A stretch of DNA of 64,000 bases from Lysinibacillus cavernae (GTDB lineage Bacteria; Bacillota; Bacilli; Bacillales_A; Planococcaceae). Shown piece after piece: positions 47,444 to 55,701 of this stretch; within the stretch, counting starts at the first letter, position 1, and each line of letters begins with the position of its first letter. The stretch lies in NCBI RefSeq assembly GCF_009724685.1, contig NZ_WMEF01000001.1:806001-870000 (forward strand). The letters run 5' to 3'. The position numbers and the translations under genes were made by a program. The notes below the pieces were generated by a model. The model was not told the origin of the DNA. It ran no database searches and saw only the letters and a list, made by a program, of their open reading frames with translations.

Positions 47444-48358
47444 ATGAACTGGATGAATCACGATACGTATCTAGAAATCGAGCCACCGAAAGAATTCAAT
47501 TATTCAGAGTGTTTGCTGTTCTTAAATCGCTCTAACCAAGAAATTTTACATCATATAAATGAGGGCTCTCTCTGTAAATTATTGAAGGTCAGCGAACAAC
47601 CTATTTTATGTGTATTGAGTAAACAAGCGAATAAATTGAAAGTAGATTTTCCAATGGATCAGCCATCTGTCAATGAAAGAGCAATAATTGTGCAATATAT
47701 AACAGAGTGGTTTGACTTAAAAAAGGATTTGCATGACTATTATAAAATGGCTGAAAAGGATCAAATCTTGCAGCCACTCACGAAAAAATATAGAGGATTA
47801 CGGTTAATTGGGATACCTGATTTTTTTGAAGCATTAGTATGGGCTATCATCGGACAACAAATCAATTTAACATTTGCCTATACGTTAAAAAAGCGATTTG
47901 TAGAGCGTTTTGGAGAGAACGTAACCTTTAAGGGGCAAAGCTACTGGCTGTTTCCAACACCTGAAAAAATAGCTACCCTACAAGTAGATGATTTGCGAGC
48001 ATTAAAATTTACACGAAGGAAATCAGAATACATTATAGATATTGCGAAAAACATCACTAACGGTCAATTAACAAAAGATTTATTGCGTCAAAAAGACGAC
48101 TACCAAGCCATGAAAAAAAGTTTAATGGCTATTAGAGGAATTGGCGCATGGACAGCAGATTATGTACTTATGAAATGTTTACAAGAGCCATCTGCCTTTC
48201 CAATAGCAGATGTTGGTCTGCATAATGCATTAAAAACACAATTGTTGTTAGACCGAAAACCTACGATTGAAGAAATGAATGTCTATGCGAAGCACTGGCA
48301 AGGCTGGCAAGCATATGCCACCTTTTATTTATGGAGGTCATTATATGAAACGGTATAA
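47444..48358 (+). CDS. alkA: DNA-3-methyladenine glycosylase II
   Basis: 304 residues. An HhH-GPD glycosylase: FEALVWAIIGQQINLTFAYT, then the helix-hairpin-helix LMAIRGIGAWTADYVLM with the catalytic aspartate in FPIADVGL. The N-terminal part (about 120 residues) resembles the AlkA N-domain. It removes alkylated bases. AAGGAGTC precedes ATG 47444. Its end overlaps ogt by 14 bases. Confidence 0.93.
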   Translation: MNWMNHDTYLEIEPPKEFNYSECLLFLNRSNQEILHHINEGSLCKLLKVSEQPILCVLSKQANKLKVDFPMDQPSVNERAIIVQYITEWFDLKKDLHDYYKMAEKDQILQPLTKKYRGLRLIGIPDFFEALVWAIIGQQINLTFAYTLKKRFVERFGENVTFKGQSYWLFPTPEKIATLQVDDLRALKFTRRKSEYIIDIAKNITNGQLTKDLLRQKDDYQAMKKSLMAIRGIGAWTADYVLMKCLQEPSAFPIADVGLHNALKTQLLLDRKPTIEEMNVYAKHWQGWQAYATFYLWRSLYETV

Positions 48359-48830
48359 ATTAGATTACAAATCGCCAATTGGTATTATTGAAATAGAGGG
48401 AAGTGATACTGGTATTTTGGGGATTAACTTTTCAGAGCAAGAACAGATCGTCAATGTTCCCGAACAAGAAACGCCTCAAGTTCTGCTAGAGTGTTCCAAT
48501 CAGTTGCATGAGTATTTTATTGGTGAACGTCAGGAGTTTTCATTTCCCTACGTATTTGAAGGAACAGACTTTCAACAAGCTGTTTGGCATGCGTTACCTA
48601 ATATAGGCTATGGTAAAACGGCTTCTTATAAAGATATTGCCATTGCCATTAACAATGAAAAAGCCGTAAGAGCTGTCGGTAGTGCGAATGGCAAAAATAA
48701 TATAAGCATCGTTGTTCCCTGTCATCGAATTATTGGTTCCAATGGAACGTTAACTGGTTATGGGGGCGGAATGTGGCGTAAAGAATGGCTACTTCAGCAC
48801 GAGCAAACTCATAAAAGTCTATCCAAATAA
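48345..48830 (+). CDS. ogt: Methylated-DNA-[protein]-cysteine S-methyltransferase
   Basis: 161 residues. Suicide repair protein taking alkyl groups from O6-alkylguanine onto the Cys of VPCHRIIG. The helix-turn-helix region GKTASYKDIAIAI and KAVRAVGSANGKN fits the AdaB/Ogt family. ATG 48345 follows TGGAGGTC, and the gene overlaps alkA by 14 bases. In B. subtilis its counterpart adaB overlaps adaA; here alkA has come between. Confidence 0.94.
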   Translation: MKRYKLDYKSPIGIIEIEGSDTGILGINFSEQEQIVNVPEQETPQVLLECSNQLHEYFIGERQEFSFPYVFEGTDFQQAVWHALPNIGYGKTASYKDIAIAINNEKAVRAVGSANGKNNISIVVPCHRIIGSNGTLTGYGGGMWRKEWLLQHEQTHKSLSK

Positions 48831-49033
48831 TATTCGTACTTCATCGTACCTTCCTTTGTCACTTTGACTGATACCATGGCAATTCTACACTGTATAAAAA
48901 AGTGGTAATTGCAAAAAATAAGATCGTCAAAATGGCGGTTTTAGTGACTAGTCTTTGTCATTTTATCGCTTCTTATGACATCTCCCTGCTGAGAATTTAG
49001 TTTGGAGTATAAGACGATAAAGGAGGTGTACTC

Positions 49034-49363
49034 ATGAACGTACTTTATAGAATCGCTTTAGTATTAGTCATTATAGGGGCAATCAACTGGGGACTCATTG
49101 GATTCTTTAGGTTTGATTTAGTTGCCTATTTGTTTGGTGGACAAACTGCGGTCTTATCTCGATGGATTTATGCCCTTGTTGGACTTGCGGGGCTGATCAC
49201 AATACCAATGCTTGTGAAGCGATTTGAAGACGAGGATGATGTGGATACATTCACTCGTATGGACAGAAATCCTAGCTATGGCATGGAGGCTGGGGAAGAA
49301 GCGGATTTCACTGAAGTAACAAAGACTGAAGTGAAAAAAGTGGAGAAAAAAGAGAACGAATAA
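49034..49363 (+). CDS. DUF378 small membrane protein
   Basis: 109 residues with two membrane segments (IALVLVIIGAINWGLIGFF, WIYALVGLAGLITIPML) joined by a DUF378 pattern around NWGLIGFF, and a long acidic, charged C-terminal tail (DEDDVDTFTRMDRNPS). AAAGGAGGTG precedes ATG 49034. Related to YuzA of B. subtilis. Function unknown. It is a single-gene unit. Confidence 0.85.
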   Translation: MNVLYRIALVLVIIGAINWGLIGFFRFDLVAYLFGGQTAVLSRWIYALVGLAGLITIPMLVKRFEDEDDVDTFTRMDRNPSYGMEAGEEADFTEVTKTEVKKVEKKENE

Positions 49364-49372
49364 TCAAATTGG

Positions 49373-49407
49373 AAAAACTGGTGGCCACTTGGTTCGTCAG
49401 TTTTTTT
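49373..49407 (+). terminator. Probable terminator after the DUF378 gene
   Basis: AAAACTG / CAGTTTT stem with a larger loop that itself holds GTGGCCAC, followed by T residues. Confidence 0.55.
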
Positions 49408-49510
49408 AATATCGAGCAGAAACATTCGCGTAGAGACTATGCGAATGTTTCATGTTGTTGAAAAAAGGTGATGTCAACGGCAGAAAAAGCAGTTTTTTGA
49501 AAGGTGAGAG

Positions 49511-49640
49511 GATAATTTCCGTTCCGCCAGCGTCCTTTCCAGGGGGCGTCCGATGAGCCGCTTCACTCACTCCGTTCGCTCCAGGGTCTCACCTGTGGCG
49601 CTAAATCCCCTAGGAGTGACGCTGGCTCCACTCCAATCAC
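49511..49640 (-). repeat. GC-rich Bacillaceae-type intergenic repeat, copy 1 (inverted)
   Basis: Read on the minus strand it begins GATTGGAGTGGAGCC, passes through ACAGGTGAGACCC and GAAGCGGCTC, and ends near GGCGGAACGGAAATT. It aligns block by block with the copy at 49836-50006 on the other strand. Base composition is distinctly richer in G and C than the surroundings. It resembles the dispersed imperfect palindromes common between genes in Bacillaceae; this is from memory, not a search. Confidence 0.65.
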
Positions 49641-49835
49641 CCATGTGAACAAGTGCCTTTTCCTTATCTTTTATACGAGCCGTAGTGAACAAAATAGCCC
49701 ATTATTTGTCTAATTAGAGAATGGATAGGCTCTTATTTTCAATGTGGAGAAGTGATGAGTGACAACACCTCTCCATAAAGTGTAATGAATACCTTCACTT
49801 CATTTGAAAACTTTTGCTAAAAAGAAACATTTTTA
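49641..49835. other. Spacer between the inverted GC-rich repeats
   Basis: About 195 bases of ordinary AT-rich sequence with no supportable reading frame on either strand. Confidence 0.4.
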
Positions 49836-50006
49836 TGGATTGGAGTGGAAGGCTACTTGACTCCCGTGGGATAGCGAGACAGGCGAGCCCCTGCACGGAG
49901 CAGTAGCGGAGGAAGCGGCTCGGCGCTCGCCCACAGGAAGCCTTGCTCTACGCGAAAGCGAAGCGTCAGCGACAAAGCAAGTAGCCTGCAACGGAAATCC
50001 ATTTTC
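49836..50006 (+). repeat. GC-rich Bacillaceae-type intergenic repeat, copy 2
   Basis: Starts GGATTGGAGTGGAAGGC and ends GCAACGGAAATCC. The arms GGCTACTTG and CAAGTAGCC pair perfectly across about 120 bases, with further internal pairing, so the whole could fold into a long stem. The stretch 49954-49968 is GAAAGCGAAGCGTCA, the same core as the other dispersed family. It lies just downstream of the mmsA-like gene (minus strand) and may end its transcript. Confidence 0.7.
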
Positions 50007-50045
50007 ACCTTTCGCAAATTCTGTGGATGGTTTTGTTTTTCAACA

Positions 50046-51557
50046 CTATGAAGGAAAAGCAAATGAAGTGGTTGCATCATGCCCTTGTTCAACCCATTTT
50101 TCAGAAATAGTTTTTGCTTTTGTGAAGAAACGCACTTGATCAGGACCAAACATATGCCCCTCACCAAATCTTGAACGTTTCCAGCCACCGAAATTATGAT
50201 AACCTACTGGGATGGGAATCGGTACATTGACACCAACCATTCCTACTTCAATTTCAGTGGTAAATTTTCAAGCCGACGCACCGTTATTTGTGAATATTGT
50301 GACACCATTGCCAAATTCATGGGCGTTGATGAGGGCAATCGCCTCATCTAATGTTTCCACACGGACAACGTTACGTGCAGGACCAAATACCTCTTGCTCA
50401 TAAATTTCCATACCAGGCTTTACATGATCAAGTAGGGTAGGACCAAGGTAGAAGCCGTTCGAATGCTTGGCAATATCAGGATTTCGTCCATCATAGACAA
50501 TAGTAGCTCCTTCTTCTACGCTACGGTCGATAAAGCCAATAACGGCATCCTTTGATTGTTGCGTGATGACTGGCCCAAAGTCGACTTCTGAATCTGTATA
50601 GGGACCCACTTTTAATTTGGCAATTTTATCAGCAAGAATACTGACTAATTTATTGGCAGTATCCTCACCTACAGGAATAATAGTAGAAAGTGCCATACAC
50701 CGCTGAGAGGCTGCTCCATAAGCAGCACCTAAAAAGGCATTCGCAGCTTGTTCTAAGTCCGCATCTGGCATAACAACCATATTATTTTTACCACCACCCA
50801 AAGCCGTGACACGTTTCCCGTGTTTGGAGGCTGTTGCATAAATGGCTTCTGCAACTGGCGTAGAACCTACAAAGGAAATCGCTTCGATTGCTGGATGTGA
50901 TAATAGCTCGTTGACTGCATCTTTATCGCCATTGATCACTGTCCAAACACCATCTGGTAAACCTGCTTCCTTCCATAGCTCAGATAAAAACAAAGCAGAG
51001 CAAGGAACACGCTCTGAAGGCTTTAAAATAACACAGTTACCGACAGCTACTGCCATGCTAGTAATGGCAAGCGGTACCATGACAGGGAAATTAAATGGCG
51101 AAATAGCTGCCACTACGCCTAATGGTGCTTTCGCAGAATAGGCATTTATATTGCCTCCAACGTTAACGGAATATTCACCTTTTAACAGATGGGGTGCATT
51201 GATGGCTAAATCTACCGACTCTAAGCCACGTGTTATTTCACCTTTAGCATCCTCAATCGTTTTGCCGCTCTCTGTGCAAATCATATCGATTAGCTCATCC
51301 ATATTTTCTGTTAGTAATTGACGAAACTTTAGGACGATTTCTGCTCGTTTGCCTACCGATAATGCGCGCCAAGCAGGGAAGGCGGCTTTGGCAGCTGTGA
51401 TTGCTTCCTGAACCTCCTCTTTTGTTGCTAAAGGAGCACGCGCAATCACGGTGCCAGTGCTTGGGTTGTAAACGTCTGAAAACTGTCCACTTTTCCCTAA
51501 CACAATTTGTCCATTGATGAAATGACCTAATTCTTTAATATCTGTATTCGTTACCAT
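50046..51557 (-). pseudogene. mmsA: Malonate/methylmalonate semialdehyde dehydrogenase with an in-frame TGA
   Basis: CoA-acylating aldehyde dehydrogenase (MmsA/IolA family) that would oxidise malonate semialdehyde to acetyl-CoA, the last step of the adjacent pyrimidine pathway. ISPFNFPVMVPL, GGGKNNMVVMPDADL and catalytic Cys in SQRCMALS are intact. After FTNNGASA a TGA occurs at 50268-50270, then KFTTEIEVGMVGVNVPIPIP continues in the same frame to a stop at 50046. The family normally has Arg there (A-R-K-F), so one C-to-T change (CGA to TGA) explains it. The first part is 429 residues; 73 more follow. It could be a true nonsense mutation, read-through, or a sequencing error. AGGAGG precedes the start. 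Confidence 0.85.
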
Positions 51558-51570
51558 CTAGTAGTTCCTC

Positions 51571-52932
51571 CTACTGTTTGATTGAATGTAAGGCTTGAAC
51601 AAATTTTTCAACAATGAAATCTATCTCATCTGTGGAGATTATCAGTGGAGGAGATAGCGTCAGCACATTATTAAAGCCTGCAACGGTTACACCATTTTTC
51701 CCAATGATTAACCCCTGTTGCTTACATTGCGCAATTACTTTGTTCACAAGCGTGACATCCAGTGGTGTTTTGCTGCTTTTATCTTGAACAAGCTCTACAC
51801 CAATTAATAAGCCTTTTCCACGAATATCACCAACATGTGGGTGTTCATTTAATTGCTCCTGTAAGGTAGTAAGAAGCGTAGCACCTAGCTCAGCTGAGTG
51901 GGCAAATAAATTTTCTTGTTCCATAATATCAATATTTTTTAACGCTACGGCACATGCCGCTGGCGATCCACCGAACGTGTTGACATGCCGGAAAAAGTCA
52001 TATTCTTCACTGCCTGCAAAAGCCTCATAAATTTCACGTCGAACAGCAGTAGCAGAAAGTGGCATATAAGCGCTTGTTAAACCTTTAGCCATTGTGACAA
52101 TATCAGGTTGGATGCCGTAGTTTTGGAAACCGAATGCTTTGCCAGTGCGTCCAAAACCACAAATTACCTCATCAACAATGAGTAGTGCACCATGCTTTTC
52201 ACAAACAGCTTTGACCCCTTGTAAGTAATTGTCATGTGGCATAATAACGCCACCACCTGTTATGATAGGCTCCATAATAACAGCAGCAATCGAATCTGAC
52301 ATTTCCCATGTCATGACATGATCAATCGCTTGAACAGATGGCAATGCATAAGGATCCTTACTTTTAATATGGTCTTCATTTGCACGATACGAGTCGGGCG
52401 GTGTGACATGTAGAAAACCAGGTGCCAGTGGCTCATATTTATATTTTCGTTGGGCTTGTCCTGTTGCTGCTAAGGCGCCCATTGAGCTACCATGATAGGC
52501 ACGATAACGTGAAATGATTTTCGTTCGATTGACGTGACCCTTTTGTTGGTGATACTGTCTAGCGATTTTGAAGGCAGCTTCATTTGCTTCAGAGCCACTA
52601 TTTGAGAAAAAGACGACATAATCTTCCCCCAAAAGCTCACTAATTTTTTCACTTAATCGAATGGCAGGTATATGCCCAACAGATAGTGGAGTATACGTAT
52701 TTTCAAGCAATTGCTCATAGGCGACCTTGGCAACTTCCTCTCGTCCATAGCCAACATTCACACACCATAAACCAGCCATAGCATCTAAATAGCGTTTTCC
52801 TTCAATGTCGGTAATCCATGCCCCTTTAGAAGATTGGACAATCATCGTTGCATTTGGATTGTATGGTTTCATTGAGTGCCAAACAAATTGTTCATCTTTC
52901 ACTTGCCAATTTGGACTTGTTACATTCGTCAC
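51571..52932 (-). CDS. Class III omega-aminotransferase (beta-alanine:pyruvate type)
   Basis: 453 residues. PLP-dependent class III aminotransferase. The GSEANEAAFKIARQYH stretch, LIVDEVICGFGRTGKAFG and the PLP lysine in MAKGLTSAYMPL are clear. In this setting it most likely moves the amino group of beta-alanine (or 3-aminoisobutyrate) to pyruvate, giving malonate semialdehyde. The start is GTG 52932 with AAGGAGTG upstream. It is followed by the mmsA-like gene after 13 bases on the same strand. Confidence 0.9.
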   Translation of the reverse strand: MTNVTSPNWQVKDEQFVWHSMKPYNPNATMIVQSSKGAWITDIEGKRYLDAMAGLWCVNVGYGREEVAKVAYEQLLENTYTPLSVGHIPAIRLSEKISELLGEDYVVFFSNSGSEANEAAFKIARQYHQQKGHVNRTKIISRYRAYHGSSMGALAATGQAQRKYKYEPLAPGFLHVTPPDSYRANEDHIKSKDPYALPSVQAIDHVMTWEMSDSIAAVIMEPIITGGGVIMPHDNYLQGVKAVCEKHGALLIVDEVICGFGRTGKAFGFQNYGIQPDIVTMAKGLTSAYMPLSATAVRREIYEAFAGSEEYDFFRHVNTFGGSPAACAVALKNIDIMEQENLFAHSAELGATLLTTLQEQLNEHPHVGDIRGKGLLIGVELVQDKSSKTPLDVTLVNKVIAQCKQQGLIIGKNGVTVAGFNNVLTLSPPLIISTDEIDFIVEKFVQALHSIKQ

Positions 52933-53103
52933 GAAGCTTCACTCCTTCTGTACAGGTAGTAGATTAGCATGCATACGTTTTAGTCAGATGTGGGCAACAA
53001 AAATGCACAGTCGACCCCATTTGTACTTTATATGTATGCCATCTGAATTTTAGAAGGGGTATTTATAAGAAAGAAAATTCAGAAAATTTAATAGTGTGTC
53101 AAA

Positions 53104-54273
53104 CTATTGATGTGTTAAAATATCCTCTATTAAAAAGGCAATATACAAGTTTGTCTTCGTAAATGGATTGCTTAAGTCCATGTCTAATAACATTTCGATC
53201 TTTTTAATTTTATAAAGGACCGTGTTACGATGAATAAATTGGCGCTCACTTATCCTGCTCGTACTACCATTTTCCTCAACAAATATACGTAAAAAAGGTA
53301 CATAATCTGTGTTGTGTAATTCATCATAGCGGTAAAGCAGGCCTAAAATATCCTGACTGAAGGACTTCATCAATGGTTGATTTTGCACAGCCATGAGTAT
53401 TTTATAGGCACCGATTTCTTTATATTTGTATAAATAACGGTTGTTATGAAGCTGTGCTAAATGAATGACGGTTAAAGACTCATCATAGCTTTTGCGAACA
53501 TTTTCTAGTTCTTTATGATAGTTTCCTTTTCCGATGATAATATCCAAGAAACCATTTTTTATTGTGATTTTTTCATAGATTTCTTCAACGATTTTTGAGA
53601 AAGGTATATTTGGTGTATTGATTTGTGTTTTATCAATTAAAAAGATGAGGTGGTTTTTATGCTTTAATTTTAGGAAGCGTTGATAGCGATTTTGAAAAGC
53701 GAATTGCATCATCACCTCATAACGGTCAATAGTGGCTTGAGTACCAATTGTCGTGCAAGTAATGATCGCTAATTCTCTCCCTTGAGGAAAACCTAGCTGT
53801 GCTAATTGATCTTTCATAGAGTTTGCGTTTTGTTTGTAATGAAATAGTAGATTGAAAAGAACTTTTTCTTCGACGGAAAGCTCCTGATGGTGGTTAGCAA
53901 TAAATTGAAAGGTAGTTTTTAATAGATCAGCAATGCGATAATTCCATGGCATTTGAAAAATAGGGAAATCATGTTGATTAGCAAAAGAGATGACGGCTTC
54001 TGGAATATCAGGAATGAATGGTCCTGTATTAATGATAAAACCAGCTACTTTTTTCACGTATGCTTGTTTCACAAGTTGTTCTAAAGAATCTTCCTGTGCA
54101 TCTAAATTAATACCTGTTGTGACGACTAATTCATTGGGTCTACAAAACATGATTAAATCACTGCTTTCAACGACATTAATACCCGTAACTCTTCGATACG
54201 TACCACTATGTCCCGCGACTAATGTAAGCATTGGGAATTGAACTCCCTCTACAATTTTACGAATCGTCCCCAT
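53104..54273 (-). CDS. PucR-family transcriptional regulator
   Basis: 389 residues. The N-terminal PucR domain (VVESSDLIMFCRPNELVVTTG) senses purine or pyrimidine-related ligands in relatives. The C-terminal helix-turn-helix (HTH_30; RISERQFIHRNTVLYKIKKI) binds DNA. It sits divergent from the catabolic genes on the plus strand and upstream, on the same strand, of the aminotransferase pair, so it likely activates both arms. AAGGGGGGAAGG precedes ATG 54273. Confidence 0.9.
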   Translation of the reverse strand: MGTIRKIVEGVQFPMLTLVAGHSGTYRRVTGINVVESSDLIMFCRPNELVVTTGINLDAQEDSLEQLVKQAYVKKVAGFIINTGPFIPDIPEAVISFANQHDFPIFQMPWNYRIADLLKTTFQFIANHHQELSVEEKVLFNLLFHYKQNANSMKDQLAQLGFPQGRELAIITCTTIGTQATIDRYEVMMQFAFQNRYQRFLKLKHKNHLIFLIDKTQINTPNIPFSKIVEEIYEKITIKNGFLDIIIGKGNYHKELENVRKSYDESLTVIHLAQLHNNRYLYKYKEIGAYKILMAVQNQPLMKSFSQDILGLLYRYDELHNTDYVPFLRIFVEENGSTSRISERQFIHRNTVLYKIKKIEMLLDMDLSNPFTKTNLYIAFLIEDILTHQ

Positions 54274-54313
54274 ACCTTCCCCCCTTAATTATGAACATAA
54301 CTTACCATATATG

Positions 54314-54329
54314 ATGTGCAGTTGCACAT
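54314..54329. promoter_or_regulatory. Palindrome in the pucR-hydrolase divergent gap
   Basis: A perfect 16-base inverted repeat, ATGTGCA-GT-TGCACAT, between the two divergent starts. A related half-site, TGCACA on the minus strand, lies about 75 bases upstream of the aminotransferase start. A PucR site is possible. Confidence 0.4.
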
Positions 54330-54413
54330 ATTTTTTTAGTTTTATATCCATATCTCACAAATTTTATCTATTTTAGAATGTTTATTAACTACTGTGAAAG
54401 AGAGGACTTGCAT

Positions 54414-55658
54414 ATGTATAAATGTAATAGTAGACGATTGCAAGAGTTAATCGAACAATTTAGTCAATTTGGAGCCACCGACAATGGTGGTGTCACACGT
54501 TTGTCTCTTTCGGATGAGGATGTTTTAGCAAGAAACTATTTTTGTGAGTGTTGTGAAGCGTTAGGCATGGACATTCAGGTGGACGATATGGGCAACATTT
54601 ATGCCACGCTTCCTGGGAAGAAGAATGTGCCGCCAATCGTCATGGGTTCCCATCTTGATTCGGTTGAAAAAGGTGGTAGATTTGATGGCGTGTTAGGTAT
54701 ATTAACAGCTATCGAGGCGATTCGAACAATTAAGGAAAATGATATTGAAGTTGAAATTCCACTTATGATTGTGAATTTCACGAATGAAGAAGGCGCGCGC
54801 TTTGATCCAGCCATGATGAGTTCAGGCGTAATCACCTCGAAATTTGATAAAGAAAAGATGCTACAAGCCAAAGATAAAAATGGTATTCGTTTTCAAGAAG
54901 CATTACAAGCAAGTGGCTATGAGGGAGAGCAAGCCAATCGTCTGAAAGAAGCACTTGCTTATATTGAGCTGCATATTGAGCAAGGGCCAGTGTTAGAGGC
55001 GAAACAACGTGAAATTGGTGTTGTTGAGGGTGTACTCGGCATGGTTTGCTATGAAATTACGATTACAGGGCAATCGAATCATGCTGGAACAACGCCAATG
55101 TCGATGCGCAAAGACCCGATGATTGTTGCATCAACGATTATTACCGAGCTTCATGAGCAATTAGGGAAACTGGACGAACAGCTTGTTTTTACATTTGGTC
55201 GCATGAATGTTTTACCGAATATTCATACAGTGATTCCAAATAAGGTGACATTTACAATTGATTCGCGCCATCAAAAGCCTGAGGTCATGCAACAGGTTGA
55301 AGATATTCTAAATGTTCTTCCAGAAACAGCAGGGGGATGCAGTATTCAGCCTGTAAAACTATGGGGTAGGGATACTGTGTATTTTGATGTTGCCATTTGC
55401 AATGAAGTAGAAAGAGCATGTCAGAGCTTCGGTTATTCTGCTCATCGCATGTTTAGTGGAGCGGGGCATGATGCACAGTATATGGCGAGTATGGTACCAT
55501 CCGCAATGATTTTTGTCCCAAGTATCCAAGGGAAGAGCCATTGTGAGGAAGAGGAAACAACCTTTGAGGATTGTGCAAAGGGAGCAGATATTTTGCTAGA
55601 AACAGTTTTAACGCTACAAACAAAGTTTAGTATGGGCGAAACATATACATTGCATTAA
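54414..55658 (+). CDS. M20-family N-carbamoyl-beta-alanine hydrolase candidate
   Basis: 414 residues of the Zn-dependent hydrolase group (hydantoinase/carbamoylase: beta-ureidopropionase, allantoate amidohydrolase, N-carbamoyl-L-amino-acid hydrolase). Metal-site motifs are GSHLDSVEKGGRFDG and NEEGARF, then HIEQGPVLE and GQSNHAGTTPM, and a late SGAGHDAQYM. Because a dihydropyrimidinase and preTA follow, N-carbamoyl-beta-alanine is the most likely substrate. ATG 54414 follows AGAGGA. The next gene starts 43 bases later. Confidence 0.9.
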   Translation: MYKCNSRRLQELIEQFSQFGATDNGGVTRLSLSDEDVLARNYFCECCEALGMDIQVDDMGNIYATLPGKKNVPPIVMGSHLDSVEKGGRFDGVLGILTAIEAIRTIKENDIEVEIPLMIVNFTNEEGARFDPAMMSSGVITSKFDKEKMLQAKDKNGIRFQEALQASGYEGEQANRLKEALAYIELHIEQGPVLEAKQREIGVVEGVLGMVCYEITITGQSNHAGTTPMSMRKDPMIVASTIITELHEQLGKLDEQLVFTFGRMNVLPNIHTVIPNKVTFTIDSRHQKPEVMQQVEDILNVLPETAGGCSIQPVKLWGRDTVYFDVAICNEVERACQSFGYSAHRMFSGAGHDAQYMASMVPSAMIFVPSIQGKSHCEEEETTFEDCAKGADILLETVLTLQTKFSMGETYTLH

Positions 55659-55701
55659 AAATCAAGCATTCTCTAATTTTGTGATGAAGGGTGAGGGGCA
55701 G

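Noticed and set aside
49853..50188. Open frame of 111 codons on the minus strand through the GC-rich repeat
   Set aside because: It crosses the repeat and the mmsA end in another frame, lacks a ribosome site, and its residues are low-complexity; it is a by-product of repeat composition.
50268..50270. Selenocysteine at the TGA of the mmsA-like gene
   Set aside because: The family residue here is arginine, not cysteine, and no SECIS-like hairpin directly after the codon was seen.
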